A program made the position numbers and the translations under genes. A stretch of DNA of 64,000 nucleotides, from the NCBI GenBank assembly GCA_020444045.1, contig JAHLLS010000018.1:1-64000 (forward strand), in the 5' to 3' direction. The stretch comes from Deltaproteobacteria bacterium. GTDB lineage: Bacteria; Desulfobacterota; Desulfobacteria; Desulfobacterales; UBA5852. Below the pieces are notes generated by a model. It had not been told where the DNA came from. It made no database searches and saw only the letters and a program-made list of their open reading frames with translations. Within the stretch, counting starts at the first letter, position 1, and each line of letters begins with the position of its first letter. Positions 6,906-16,083 of this stretch are shown one piece after another.

Positions 6906-9152
6906 TCAGTGATTTTCCTCCCGCGGAAAAGTTTCGTCAAACGTGGTCAGCAGCTGCAGGACCTGTTCGCTGATCTTCAGACAGGCATTGTTGATGCCGT
7001 AAAACAGGATGCTCAAGCGGGTTTTGGATTCCCCGGAACGGATGCGGGCGATCTGGTTGGCATCGTATTCTTCCAGCAAGCCTTTGAGTTTGACGTAGTG
7101 GGCCGCCACTTCGCCGTATTTGAAGGGCTCATGGCTGAGCAATATGCGCGCCGTATCGTCCAGCAACGCTTCCACGCATTTGCGGATTTTCTGCAGTTCT
7201 TTTTTCTGGGCCGGCAGCAGACCGGCGTGCTGGTTGGACGTATGCACGTGGCAGCGCAGGATCATGTCCCGCACACTTTCGGCGATCTCCTGCAGGGCCG
7301 AAATGACGTAGCTGTATTTCCCGGCGGTTTCAACATCTTCGTGTTGCAGGAGCCGCAGGGTTTTAAAGATATTGGCCACGATGACGTTCGACGACGCCTG
7401 GATTTTGCTGGTTTCACGACGCAATTTCTTCAGCAATTTGCGGTCCTGGGTCAGAATGCCCTCGAAGCAAATGTCGAGCTTGTCACGAACCACCGACAGC
7501 AGGCGACCGCTGTGTTCGAAGCAGGTCTGAATGGCAAAATCTGCGTTGGTCACCCGCTTGAGATCCAGCACTTCCAGCTCATGGGCCGCCTTTTCGCGAC
7601 GGCGGTGGATTTTGAAATTGCGGTAAATGAGCAGGCCCACGATCAACAGCAGCAGAAAAATGGCCCCGCCCCCGAGATAGGCAATGGCAAAGGCAAAGGT
7701 CAGGGCCACCGTAAAGGCCATAAAGGCCGTGAAAAACCAGCCCCCGATCACCATCAGGACCCCGGTGACCCGAAAGACTGCGCTTTCCAGGCCCCAGGCC
7801 TGGTCGGCCAGGGAGGTACCCATGGCCACCATGAATGTCACATAGGTCGTGGACAGGGGCAGCTTCATGCTGGTGGCCCAGGAAACCAGGGCGCTGGCCA
7901 CCATCAGGTTGACACTGGCCCGCAGGAGATCGAATTCCGGAATGGTCCCGTCGTATCCGGGCGGCGGGCGATAGCCGCTGGTATCCAGCCGGCGGCGAAT
8001 AACGCGCCGGAACGATAGCGGGAATACCTGGCGACTGGCTTCGAAGATGCCCGTCACCATCCGGACGATGATCCGCGACAGCTGGGAAGAGTCGAAACGC
8101 TCGAGACCTTCATCCTGGCGCCCCAGATTGAGCTCGGTTTTCGTCACGGTGCGCGCCTTGCGGGACAGCCACAAGGTAGCGACCATGATCGCACCGGCTG
8201 CCAACAGGAAAAAGGTGTTGGTGTGAACCGACTTCTGCAGCCCCGCCATGGACATGGTCAGTGGGTCCGCACTGGTCTGGGCGAGCATAAAGGCATGGAA
8301 ACTGGCCAGGGGAACCCCGATAAAGTTTACCAGGTCGTTGGCGGCAAACGCCATGGCCAAGGCAAAAGTGCCGGCCAGAACGATGGGTTTGAGGATGTTG
8401 ATGCGGGTCGTCAGCATGAGGACCTGGAACAGCACGGTGAACCCGGCCAAACCGCCCCCGATGATGGTCCAGGTGTGCGTCTTGATCCAGGCCACCATGG
8501 ACGGTGTCAGAAACGACGCGCCTTTGGACCCCTTGATCAGGATGAAATAGGTGATCATGGACAATGCCAGGCCGCCCCACAGCGCACCATACCGCCGCAA
8601 CCGTTTCTCGTAATTGAAGGTAAACACCAGGCGTGTGGTAAACTGGGCCAGGGCGCCGCAGACGAAAGCAATGGCAACGGACAGCAGGATACCCGAGATG
8701 ATGGCCAGGGCCTTGCCCGTGTTGATGTATTCCGCCAAGGTCAGGGCGCTCTGGTCGCTGTGGAATATCTTGACCAGCGATACGGCAATGGCGGCCCCCA
8801 GCAGTTCGAAAACGATCGATACCGTGGTGGAAGTCGGCAGGCCGAAGGTGTTGAACAGGTCGAGCAGGAGGATGTCGGTAATCATGACGGCCAAAAAAAT
8901 GGTGATCAGTTCCGGCATCACGAAGAAACGGGGGTGGAATATGCCTTTGCGGGCCACTTCCATCATGCCGCTGGAAAAGGTCACGCCGGCCAAAATGCCC
9001 AGGCTGGCCACGATCATGATGATATGGCGGGGCGCCACCCGGGAGCCCATTGATGAATTCAGAAAATTGACGGCGTCGTTGCTGACGCCCACCATCAGAT
9101 CCGCAATCGCGATGGCGAACAGCAGCGCCACGGCAAAGCCATATAGTTCCAT
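6906..9152 (-). CDS. PiT family phosphate transporter with PhoU-like C-terminal domain
   Basis: A 748-residue inner-membrane transporter of the PHO4/PiT family. The N-terminal repeat has the signature GVSNDAVNFLNSSMGSRVA (residues about 22-41) and the second repeat has MAFAANDLVNFIGVPLA; GLPTSTTVSIV and LPLSTTYVTFM are paired helices. After about 510 residues of membrane segments a basic linker (YRNFKIHRRREKAAHE) leads to a soluble, helical PhoU-like region of about 220 residues. Most PiT proteins are 400-530 residues, so the fused C-terminus is notable; in other bacteria the partner is a separate PhoU-like gene (pitA-pit operons). Probably sodium- or proton-coupled phosphate uptake with built-in regulation. 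The upstream triple repeat suggests phosphate control. Confidence 0.88.
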   Translation of the reverse strand: MELYGFAVALLFAIAIADLMVGVSNDAVNFLNSSMGSRVAPRHIIMIVASLGILAGVTFSSGMMEVARKGIFHPRFFVMPELITIFLAVMITDILLLDLFNTFGLPTSTTVSIVFELLGAAIAVSLVKIFHSDQSALTLAEYINTGKALAIISGILLSVAIAFVCGALAQFTTRLVFTFNYEKRLRRYGALWGGLALSMITYFILIKGSKGASFLTPSMVAWIKTHTWTIIGGGLAGFTVLFQVLMLTTRINILKPIVLAGTFALAMAFAANDLVNFIGVPLASFHAFMLAQTSADPLTMSMAGLQKSVHTNTFFLLAAGAIMVATLWLSRKARTVTKTELNLGRQDEGLERFDSSQLSRIIVRMVTGIFEASRQVFPLSFRRVIRRRLDTSGYRPPPGYDGTIPEFDLLRASVNLMVASALVSWATSMKLPLSTTYVTFMVAMGTSLADQAWGLESAVFRVTGVLMVIGGWFFTAFMAFTVALTFAFAIAYLGGGAIFLLLLIVGLLIYRNFKIHRRREKAAHELEVLDLKRVTNADFAIQTCFEHSGRLLSVVRDKLDICFEGILTQDRKLLKKLRRETSKIQASSNVIVANIFKTLRLLQHEDVETAGKYSYVISALQEIAESVRDMILRCHVHTSNQHAGLLPAQKKELQKIRKCVEALLDDTARILLSHEPFKYGEVAAHYVKLKGLLEEYDANQIARIRSGESKTRLSILFYGINNACLKISEQVLQLLTTFDETFPREENH

Positions 9153-9261
9153 ACATGCCTCGGTTTATGGGTACTCACGATGGCGCACACCCCTGCCGGG
9201 CGGCGTGCCGGGTAAAGAAAGGGCGGGCCATCGGACCCACCCTGTCATCGGCTGGCCATTA

Positions 9262-9289
9262 TGTTAGCGAATTGTTAGCATAGTGTTAG
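9262..9289 (-). promoter_or_regulatory. Pho-box-like triple direct repeat
   Basis: On the plus strand TGTTAG occurs at 9262, 9273 and 9284, an exact 11-bp period (CTAACA three times reading towards the phosphate transporter gene). PhoP/PhoB response regulators bind tandem 6-7 bp repeats with 11-bp spacing. The site is about 110 bases upstream of the transporter start codon at 9152. The sequence is visible; the regulator is inferred. Confidence 0.55.
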
Positions 9290-9474
9290 GAGCAAAACAA
9301 ATTATTACAATGGGGGTGAAAGGCGGGTTTCGGCACGGCTGCGCTTTTTCCGACCGAAATGGGGTAACCCCGACGCTGCCGGAAGGAATGGCTGACAGGT
9401 GCCCGACCGCCACGCCATATGACGAAGCGGTCAGTTCGATCAAGGCCGTGGCGGCCTTGCAAAACAGCTTGCGA

Positions 9475-9951
9475 TCAGGCGGCCTGCTCTAACAGCGCCA
9501 TATCCTCGGCCGTCATCACCCGGTCGATGTCCAACAGGATCTTGACCCCTTCATCCATGTTGGCCATCCCCAGGATGTATTCCGTATCCACCTTGGCCCC
9601 AAAGGACGGCGTGGCTTCGATAGCGTCCTCGCGGATCTGGAGCACTTCGGACACGGCATCCACCACGACCCCCACCTGGACCGTGGACGCTTCGCCCTGC
9701 ACTTCCACCACGATGATGCAGGTCCGATCATTATAAGCGATCTCGTTCATACCGAATTTGAGCCGCAGGTCGGTGACGGGAATCACCTGCCCGCGCAGGT
9801 TGATCACCCCCTTGACATAGGCCGGGGTCCGCGGAACGGCCGTGATCGGCATCATGCCGATGATCTCCTTGATCTGTAAAAGGGCAATGCCGTAATCTTC
9901 GTCCGCCAGTTGAAATGTAAGATACTTGCCGGGTTTGTTTTCCGCCTGCAT
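9475..9951 (-). CDS. cheW: Chemotaxis coupling protein CheW
   Basis: A 158-residue CheW-domain protein. It starts KYLTFQLADEDYGIALLQIKEII, has the central PAYVKGVINLRGQVIPVTDLR and the late VDAVSEVLQI and YILGMANM segments of the family. CheW links chemoreceptors to the CheA kinase in membrane arrays. GAGGAGG lies seven bases before the ATG. No cheA, cheY or receptor gene is nearby, so it is an isolated copy that serves receptors or kinases encoded elsewhere. Confidence 0.93.
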   Translation of the reverse strand: MQAENKPGKYLTFQLADEDYGIALLQIKEIIGMMPITAVPRTPAYVKGVINLRGQVIPVTDLRLKFGMNEIAYNDRTCIIVVEVQGEASTVQVGVVVDAVSEVLQIREDAIEATPSFGAKVDTEYILGMANMDEGVKILLDIDRVMTAEDMALLEQAA

Positions 9952-10245
9952 GGGGTTCCTCCTCGGATCGTGTGATGCCCGTTGTCAGCCGTCCGATTCA
10001 TCCGGCTGGCTATTGAACGGGGAATGTCTTGACCGGTTGGCCGCTTTTAAGTGAATTGCCAGGGACCCAACGATCCCCGCCGCAGACGTCCGGGTCAGTG
10101 TTATTTATCGGATGCAGGGGATAAAACTTTAGGAAAATGGTGAGCGCATTCAGGCGCAGCGCCGGCAAGTTGCCGGCGCCAATAAAAAGGCCCACAGCGT
10201 CTTTCACCGCAGGCCCTGACCCATCATGAATGCCTATTGTCGAGC
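9952..10245. other. Intergenic region with palindromic hairpin
   Basis: About 290 bases between lysS and cheW, both on the minus strand. It contains a near-perfect hairpin at 10159-10179 (GCGCCGGCA/TGCCGGCGC) located 67 bases after the lysS stop. It lacks a T-tract on the lysS strand, so termination is uncertain; the cheW promoter should be downstream of it. Confidence 0.4.
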
Positions 10246-11715
10246 TTATTTCTCGGGTTTTAAAAGCGGAAACAACACCACATCGCGCAAGTGTTCGGTA
10301 TCGGTCAGAAGCGCCACGAAGCGGTCGATGCCCATGCCCCATCCGGACATGGGCGGCATCCCGTATTCCATACAGGTGACGAAATCCTCGTCCGTCTCCA
10401 TGGCCTCCATATCGCCCAGTTCTCGGGCCTCCAATTGGGACTGGAAGCGTTCTATCTGGTCGATGGGGTCGATCAGTTCGGAATAGGCATTGACCACTTC
10501 CCACCCGTTGATCACCAGCTGGAACCGGTCCACGATGGCCGGGTTGTCGTCGTTTTTGCGCGCCAACGGGGAAATATCGAGGGGGTGCTCGGTCAGAAAG
10601 GTCGGATTGATCAACGTGGGCCGCGACACCTTTTTGTAGAGCAGATCCACCAGGGTGCCATAGCCGATGCTCTTGTCCTTGATCTCGCGATCGATGGTGA
10701 TGCCGTTGGCTTCGATGGCCGCCACGAGGGACGCCTTGTCGCTGGCGGCCACCAGATCGATGCCGCAGTCCTGCAGAATCAGCTCCCTGAAAGACTTCTT
10801 CTCCCAAGGGCCGTCCAGATCGATGGCCGTGCCCTGGTAGGTGAACTGCAGCCCACCGATGGTCTCCTGGACGGCCGCTTTGATCAGGCTTTCGGTAAAG
10901 GCCATGTTGTCCAGATAATTCCAGTAGGCGGCATAGTACTCCAGCATGGTGAAGTCGGGCAGGTGGGACGGGTCGATCCCCTCGTTGCGGAAACAGCGGG
11001 CAAACTCGTAAACCCGGTTATAGCCCCCGGCGATGGCCCGCTTCAGGTAGGTTTCAGGCGCGATCCGCAGGTAGACATCGATGTCCAGGGCATTGTTGTG
11101 GGTTAAAAACGGCTTGGCCAAAGCGCCGCTGGCTTTGTTGATCAAAACGGGCGTATCGATCTCGATGAACTTGTGGCGGTTGAGATAGTCACGGATGGTG
11201 TTGATAAATTTGGTTCGCAATTGAAACCGGCGCACGGATTCGCGCGATGAAATCAGGTCCAGGTAGCGTTTACGATACTTCTGCTCTTTATCGGTGATCC
11301 CGTGGAACTTTTCCGGGAGGGGCCGCAAGGACTTGGACAGCAGGGTCCACTCCTTTACGATGAGGGTTTTCTCCTGGGTCTTGGTGGTAAAAATTTCACC
11401 GGAAAGGCCGACGTAGTCCCCAATATCGACGTTGTCCTTAAAGGACTGGTAGGTGGCTTCAATAAAATCTTTTTTCATCAAAAACTGGAATTTGCCATCG
11501 ATGTCGGCAATGTGGCCAAAAGCCATCTTACCCATTTTTCGGAGGCTGACGATGCGGCCGGCCACCGCGACATTTTCCGTGCCGTCTTCCAATTGACAGG
11601 CCGCATCCAAATCATGGGTGACGACATAGCGATCCTTGTAGACGATTTCACCTGAATCGGAAATACGCGCCAGTTTCTGCTTCCGGATATCATATTCGTT
11701 TGTTGTTGCTGTCAT
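10246..11715 (-). CDS. lysS: Lysine--tRNA ligase (class II)
   Basis: A 489-residue class II lysyl-tRNA synthetase, normal family length. The N-terminal OB-fold (VAVAGRIVSLRKMGKMAFGHI) binds the anticodon. The catalytic core carries motif 1 near the KFIEIDTPVL segment, motif 2 YEFARCFRNEGID and motif 3 SGWGMGIDRFVALL. The start is ATG 11715 (MTATTNEYD), preceded by GGGAG; a longer in-frame extension is not family-like. It charges tRNA-Lys in the cytoplasm. Single gene with no obvious operon partner. Confidence 0.96.
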   Translation of the reverse strand: MTATTNEYDIRKQKLARISDSGEIVYKDRYVVTHDLDAACQLEDGTENVAVAGRIVSLRKMGKMAFGHIADIDGKFQFLMKKDFIEATYQSFKDNVDIGDYVGLSGEIFTTKTQEKTLIVKEWTLLSKSLRPLPEKFHGITDKEQKYRKRYLDLISSRESVRRFQLRTKFINTIRDYLNRHKFIEIDTPVLINKASGALAKPFLTHNNALDIDVYLRIAPETYLKRAIAGGYNRVYEFARCFRNEGIDPSHLPDFTMLEYYAAYWNYLDNMAFTESLIKAAVQETIGGLQFTYQGTAIDLDGPWEKKSFRELILQDCGIDLVAASDKASLVAAIEANGITIDREIKDKSIGYGTLVDLLYKKVSRPTLINPTFLTEHPLDISPLARKNDDNPAIVDRFQLVINGWEVVNAYSELIDPIDQIERFQSQLEARELGDMEAMETDEDFVTCMEYGMPPMSGWGMGIDRFVALLTDTEHLRDVVLFPLLKPEK

Positions 11716-12016
11716 TCCAACTCCCGTGACAGGGTAAATGGTGAAGGCCAACGTTTTATCTGGCGGATCTCTTTAGCGTGGAATGCCCTCAAGCGCAAGG
11801 GCTCAGGCACCGATTTTCACGGATACCCGATAGGCCGACCGGTAATGGCATAACGCCGTTGATGCCGGACGGCCGCCACGGTCTCGCGGGGGAATCAACC
11901 AGTAAAACGAGGGGGGCAACCCGCTATGGCGCTCTTCCGGCATTGCGGCGGGAGCAGGCCGGTGCGCCATAAGGGTCGGAAGGGGTTTAAATACGCGCAT
12001 GGGAACGCGCCGGCGC

Positions 12017-13129
12017 TTAGGCGGATGGCGAAACGATCGGCTGCTGTTGGGTGATGCAGTGGATATTGCCCCCGCCCAGAAGGACTTCCCGGGCCGGCAC
12101 CCCCACCACCTCCCGGTCGGGAAAACAGGCCTGCACCGCTTCAACGGCCGCCGCGTCGCGGGCCTCGTCCAGGAGCGGCATCACCACGCCCCCGTTGGCA
12201 ATGTAAAAATTGATGTAAGAGCCCGCCAACCGGTCCCCCGGCCGTCGCGGCTTGGCCGAACCGGAATAGGCCAGCCCGGCGCTTTCTTCGGCGGTCTGGT
12301 AGAGCGGGCCGGGCTGCTGGACGGGGTGAACCTCGAAGGGCCGCCCGCGGGCATCCCGCTCCTTTTCAAGAATCGCCCGGGCCTCGCGGCAGATGGCGTA
12401 GACCGGGTCATCAAGGTCGTCTGCCCAGGAAAGCAGCACCACCCCCGGCCGGGCGAAACAGCACAGGTTGTCCACGTGGCCGTCGGTTTCGTCCAGGTAG
12501 ACCCCTCGGGGCAGCCAGACAATGCGTTCGACATCGAGATAACCCCGCAGACAGGCCTCGATTTCGGCCCGTGACAGGGACGGATTGCGATTCGGATTGA
12601 GCAAACATTCCTCGGTGGTGATCAGGGTCCCCTCCCCGTCCACATGGATCGATCCGCCTTCCAGCACCTGCGGCGCCCGATAGCGGTCGGCCCCCGTAAT
12701 TTCGAGCACCTTGCCGGCCACCAGGCTGTCCTCATGCCAGGGGAAATAGAGCCCCCCGTTCAGACCGCCCCAGGCATTGAACCCCCAGTCCACCCCGGCT
12801 ACCAGACCGCGTTTGTCATGGACCACAAAAGTGGGCCCCACGTCGCGCATCCAGGCGTCGTCATGGGCCATTTCGACCACCCGGATCGCCTCGGGCAACT
12901 GGTGGCGAGCGTCCTCGAAATGCGCCCGCGAGACCCCCATGGTCACCGGTTCGAAGCGGGCGATGGCCGTGGCGATCGCCACAAAACACTGCTGGGCCGG
13001 CTTGGCCCCCAAACGCCAATTGTCGCCGCGTTCGGGCCAGAGCATCCAGCAGCCGGCATGGGGTTCGAATTCGCCGGGCATGCGGAAACCGTCTTCCTGC
13101 GGCGTTCGGTCAGAAAACGTTTGAACCAT
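12017..13129 (-). CDS. aguA: Agmatine deiminase
   Basis: A 370-residue member of the peptidyl-arginine/agmatine deiminase family (PAD_porph). Visible signatures are [14 protein letters not shown] near the N-terminus, [40 protein letters not shown] with the catalytic His, and [13 protein letters not shown] with the nucleophilic Cys near the C-terminus. It hydrolyses agmatine to N-carbamoylputrescine and ammonia. It lies 160 bases downstream of potD on the same strand, which supports a polyamine role for the transporter. No N-carbamoylputrescine amidohydrolase (aguB) is adjacent, so the second step must be encoded elsewhere or differ. Confidence 0.9.
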   Translation of the reverse strand: MVQTFSDRTPQEDGFRMPGEFEPHAGCWMLWPERGDNWRLGAKPAQQCFVAIATAIARFEPVTMGVSRAHFEDARHQLPEAIRVVEMAHDDAWMRDVGPTFVVHDKRGLVAGVDWGFNAWGGLNGGLYFPWHEDSLVAGKVLEITGADRYRAPQVLEGGSIHVDGEGTLITTEECLLNPNRNPSLSRAEIEACLRGYLDVERIVWLPRGVYLDETDGHVDNLCCFARPGVVLLSWADDLDDPVYAICREARAILEKERDARGRPFEVHPVQQPGPLYQTAEESAGLAYSGSAKPRRPGDRLAGSYINFYIANGGVVMPLLDEARDAAAVEAVQACFPDREVVGVPAREVLLGGGNIHCITQQQPIVSPSA

Positions 13130-13288
13130 CCTGAGCGCCCCTCGTGTGTCACCGTTTCTTTTTCAGCCTTCCGGCCAATCGACCGCAACACCTTCCCGCA
13201 CACAACAAGACCCGATCCACCCTCGTGAACCAGGCCTTGTTGCGCTTATCTGCGGTCAATCGACCGGTCCGTTACGACCTTGTCTGGA

Positions 13289-14338
13289 TCAATGCGCTTT
13301 GGCGCGTGTCCAAGCTTCATCCATGATACGGTTTTCTTTGCCCAGATCCTTGGTGAAATGCAAGGTTTTCATGATATCCGGTGTCGGATAGATGCCCGGG
13401 TTCTGCAAGTCTTCCGGCGTGATAAAGGGCTCGGAAGCCGCGTTGGGCGTGGCATACTGGTTATAATTGGAGAGTTCGGCCCCGACCTCGGGCTCCAGAA
13501 TCCAGTTGATCCATTTGTAGGCGGCATCGGCATTGGGTGCCTGGGCCGGGATGCACATGGAGTCAAACCAGATTTCGCTGCCCTCTTTGGGGATCACGAA
13601 ACCCAGCACGTCCGGGTTTTCCGTTACCGATTGGATGGCGTCCCCGTTGTAGACAATCGCCGCCACGGCCGTACCGGCCACGACATCGTTCTTGCCGCCC
13701 ACGCCCGGTTTGAACCCCATGCAATTTTCCGTTTTCTTGGTCGTCACCAACAGATCGGCCGCGGCCTTGAGTTCCTGGGGCTTGGTGCTGTTGAAGTCGT
13801 AGCCTTCGTAAAGAAGGGCAATGCCCATCATCTCACGCACCGAATCGATCAGCCAGAACGGTCCCGGCTGCTTGGCAGGGTCGAAGAGCACCGACCAGGA
13901 CTTGACGGCGTCTTCCGAAACCTTGTCCTTGCGATACATCAGGCCCACCGTGCCCCACTGATAGGCCACGGAATATTTATTGCCCGGATCGTAGGAGGTT
14001 TCACGAAAAAGCGGCTTGAGATTGTCGAGGTTCGGTATCTTGGCATGATCCAGGGGCTGGATGAGCTTCTGGTTGATCAACACCGGCATGATATAGTCGG
14101 ACGGCACGATGATGTCGTACTGGCTCACACCGCCGGCCTGCAGCTTGGCCACCATTTCCTCGTTGTTCTCGTAGATATCGAGCCGGACCTTGATGCCGAA
14201 TTTGGCCTCGAAATCCGCCGGCATCTTCTCCTCGTCCATATACTCCGACCAGGTAAAGATTCTAAGTTCTTCCGCGGCGGAAGCCAACGGAACCGACAGT
14301 AAAGCCAGAACCACCAAGAACAGCGTCATTTTGCGCAT
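13289..14338 (-). CDS. potD: Spermidine/putrescine-type periplasmic binding protein
   Basis: A 349-residue PotD/PotF-type solute-binding protein. A signal peptide (MRKMTLFLVVLALLSVPLASA) is followed by ELRIFTWSEYMDEEKMPADF, the typical family opening, then YDIIVPSDYIMPVLI and GTVGLMYRKDKV. The family binds putrescine, spermidine and sometimes other amines. It is the last member of a potABCD operon and is 39 bases from potC. Agmatine deiminase follows, so agmatine or putrescine are plausible ligands; sequence alone does not decide. Confidence 0.9.
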   Translation of the reverse strand: MRKMTLFLVVLALLSVPLASAAEELRIFTWSEYMDEEKMPADFEAKFGIKVRLDIYENNEEMVAKLQAGGVSQYDIIVPSDYIMPVLINQKLIQPLDHAKIPNLDNLKPLFRETSYDPGNKYSVAYQWGTVGLMYRKDKVSEDAVKSWSVLFDPAKQPGPFWLIDSVREMMGIALLYEGYDFNSTKPQELKAAADLLVTTKKTENCMGFKPGVGGKNDVVAGTAVAAIVYNGDAIQSVTENPDVLGFVIPKEGSEIWFDSMCIPAQAPNADAAYKWINWILEPEVGAELSNYNQYATPNAASEPFITPEDLQNPGIYPTPDIMKTLHFTKDLGKENRIMDEAWTRAKAH

Positions 14339-14377
14339 CTTCCCTCTCCTTTCGAATGTAGCGTTGATTACCTCTTC

Positions 14378-15178
14378 CTATTCCTTCTCCTTGCTGCGCG
14401 TAAAGCGTTCGGTGAGAACCACCAAAACCACCGTGATCAGCATGACCAATGTCGATAGGGCGTGGATCTGGGGCGTCACCCCGCGCCGCACCGCCGCAAA
14501 AATGAACAGCGGCAGGGTCTGGGACTCCGGCCCGGCGGTGAAAAAACTGATCACGAAGTCATCCAGCGAAAGCGTAAAGGCCAGCATGCCGCCCGCGATA
14601 ATGCCGGGCATGAGCAGCGGCAGCATGACCTTGCGCAGGAGATACCAGTTGCTGGCGAAAAGATCACGGGCCGCCTCTTCCACCTCGCGTCCGATGGCCA
14701 CCAGGCGGCTGCGCACCACCAGCGCGACGAAGGCCAGCTGAAAGGTGATGTGCCCGATAATCATGTTGACGAGCCCCGGCTCGAACAGCGAGGACACCAT
14801 GCGCAGCAGACCGAAAGCCACCACCAGGGCCGCCGCCAGAATGATGTCCGGGATGACCACCGGGATGTGCAGGATAATATCGAGAAATCCGTTGGTGCGC
14901 TTGCCCCAGGGGAAACGATCCATGCCGATGGCCAGGATGGTTCCCAGAATCGTTGCGACGACCGTCGAAACCAGCGCCAGCACCAGGGTATTCCAGGCCG
15001 CCTCCAAGATCCACTCGTTCTCGAAGAGCTTATAATACCAGTTCAGGGTAAAGCCTTTCCAGACCAGCCCCCGCCGGGCACTGTTGACGGAAAAGACGGC
15101 CACCCCGATCAGGGGAAGATACAGAAACGCCATGGTCATCAACGACAGGGCCACGGTAATGAAGTGGTTGCGTCTCAT
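14378..15178 (-). CDS. potC: Polyamine ABC transporter permease PotC
   Basis: A 266-residue inner-membrane permease with about six membrane helices. The first is FITVALSLMTMAFLYLPLIG. The EAA loop that contacts the ATPase is at EVEEAARDLFASNWYLLRKV. Its start overlaps the potB stop by four bases (ATGA), giving translational coupling. With PotB it forms the membrane channel for polyamine import. Confidence 0.92.
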   Translation of the reverse strand: MRRNHFITVALSLMTMAFLYLPLIGVAVFSVNSARRGLVWKGFTLNWYYKLFENEWILEAAWNTLVLALVSTVVATILGTILAIGMDRFPWGKRTNGFLDIILHIPVVIPDIILAAALVVAFGLLRMVSSLFEPGLVNMIIGHITFQLAFVALVVRSRLVAIGREVEEAARDLFASNWYLLRKVMLPLLMPGIIAGGMLAFTLSLDDFVISFFTAGPESQTLPLFIFAAVRRGVTPQIHALSTLVMLITVVLVVLTERFTRSKEKE

Positions 15179-16083
15179 ACGTATTCGATCTCCTTGCCCT
15201 TGCGCCGATAGATGTGCAGCCCGATCATGGTCAGCACCATCAGTCCCATACTGATCGCCGCCCCGAAGGGCCAGTCACGGCTGGAACCGAACTGCTGCTG
15301 GATCAGATTGCCCACCAGCATGTATTTTGCCCCACCGAGCAGATCCGGCACCACGAACATGCCCATGGCCGGCACGAAGGTCAGGATGATCCCTACCGAC
15401 AATCCCGGCATGGTCTGGGGCAAAACAGCCTGGGTAAACACCCGGATCGGCGAGGCGTAGAGATCCTGGGCCGCTTCCACCAGGGCCCAGTCGATCCGCT
15501 CGACACTGGCGTAAAGCGGCAGCGTCACGAAGGGCAGGAACATGGACACCATGCCGAGATAGACCGCAAACGCATTGGGATAAAGCGGTGCCCCCGCCGG
15601 TATGAACCCCAGAAACGCCGCCAGTTTGGCAACGGGCATTTCAGGCGCCAGAATCAGGAACCAGGCATAGGCCCGGATGACCATGTTGGTCCAGAAGGGA
15701 ATGATCACCAGGGTCAGCCACATGTAACGGCTCCGTTCGGAGCGGCCGGCAATAAAAAAACACAGCGGGTAAGACAGCACCACGGACACCAGCGTGGTCA
15801 CGAAGGCCACCACCACCGACCGCCACAGGATCAACAGGTAGTCCGAGGTCCAGCCGAACAGGGAGAAGCCCGCCAGACGCTGGTAGTTTTCCACCGTAAA
15901 GGTCCACTCCAGCTGGCCGTAGGCGCCGCGGGTGGCAAAACTAACCACCACCAGGACGAACCCGGGCAGCACCAGAAACAGGATCAGCCACAGCATGCCC
16001 GGCATGAGCAGAAACGAACCGCGTTTGAGCAGCCGGTTGCGGGTCGTCAGTTCGCCGTACCAGGATAATAGCGGATTAGACAT
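15175..16083 (-). CDS. potB: Polyamine ABC transporter permease PotB
   Basis: A 302-residue permease. The start is ATG 16083 ([16 protein letters not shown]); the open frame extends further upstream only as an out-of-frame shadow of potA. Membrane helices begin at GMLWLILFLVLPGFVLVVV. The EAA loop reads ALVEAAQDLYASPIRVFTQ. The start lies eight bases inside the end of potA, and its stop overlaps potC, so potA-B-C are tightly coupled. Confidence 0.92.
   Translation of the reverse strand: MSNPLLSWYGELTTRNRLLKRGSFLLMPGMLWLILFLVLPGFVLVVVSFATRGAYGQLEWTFTVENYQRLAGFSLFGWTSDYLLILWRSVVVAFVTTLVSVVLSYPLCFFIAGRSERSRYMWLTLVIIPFWTNMVIRAYAWFLILAPEMPVAKLAAFLGFIPAGAPLYPNAFAVYLGMVSMFLPFVTLPLYASVERIDWALVEAAQDLYASPIRVFTQAVLPQTMPGLSVGIILTFVPAMGMFVVPDLLGGAKYMLVGNLIQQQFGSSRDWPFGAAISMGLMVLTMIGLHIYRRKGKEIEYV

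Noticed and set aside
6909-9053. Long plus-strand open frames across the phosphate transporter
   Set aside because: Antisense shadows of a clear membrane transporter, rich in Gln/Gly/His and without any recognisable domain.
10159-10179. Hairpin after lysS as a rho-independent terminator
   Set aside because: The stem is strong but no T-tract follows on the lysS strand, so I left it as an unassigned hairpin.
10010-10807. Separate open frame overlapping the end of lysS
   Set aside because: Out-of-frame shadow of lysS; no family features.
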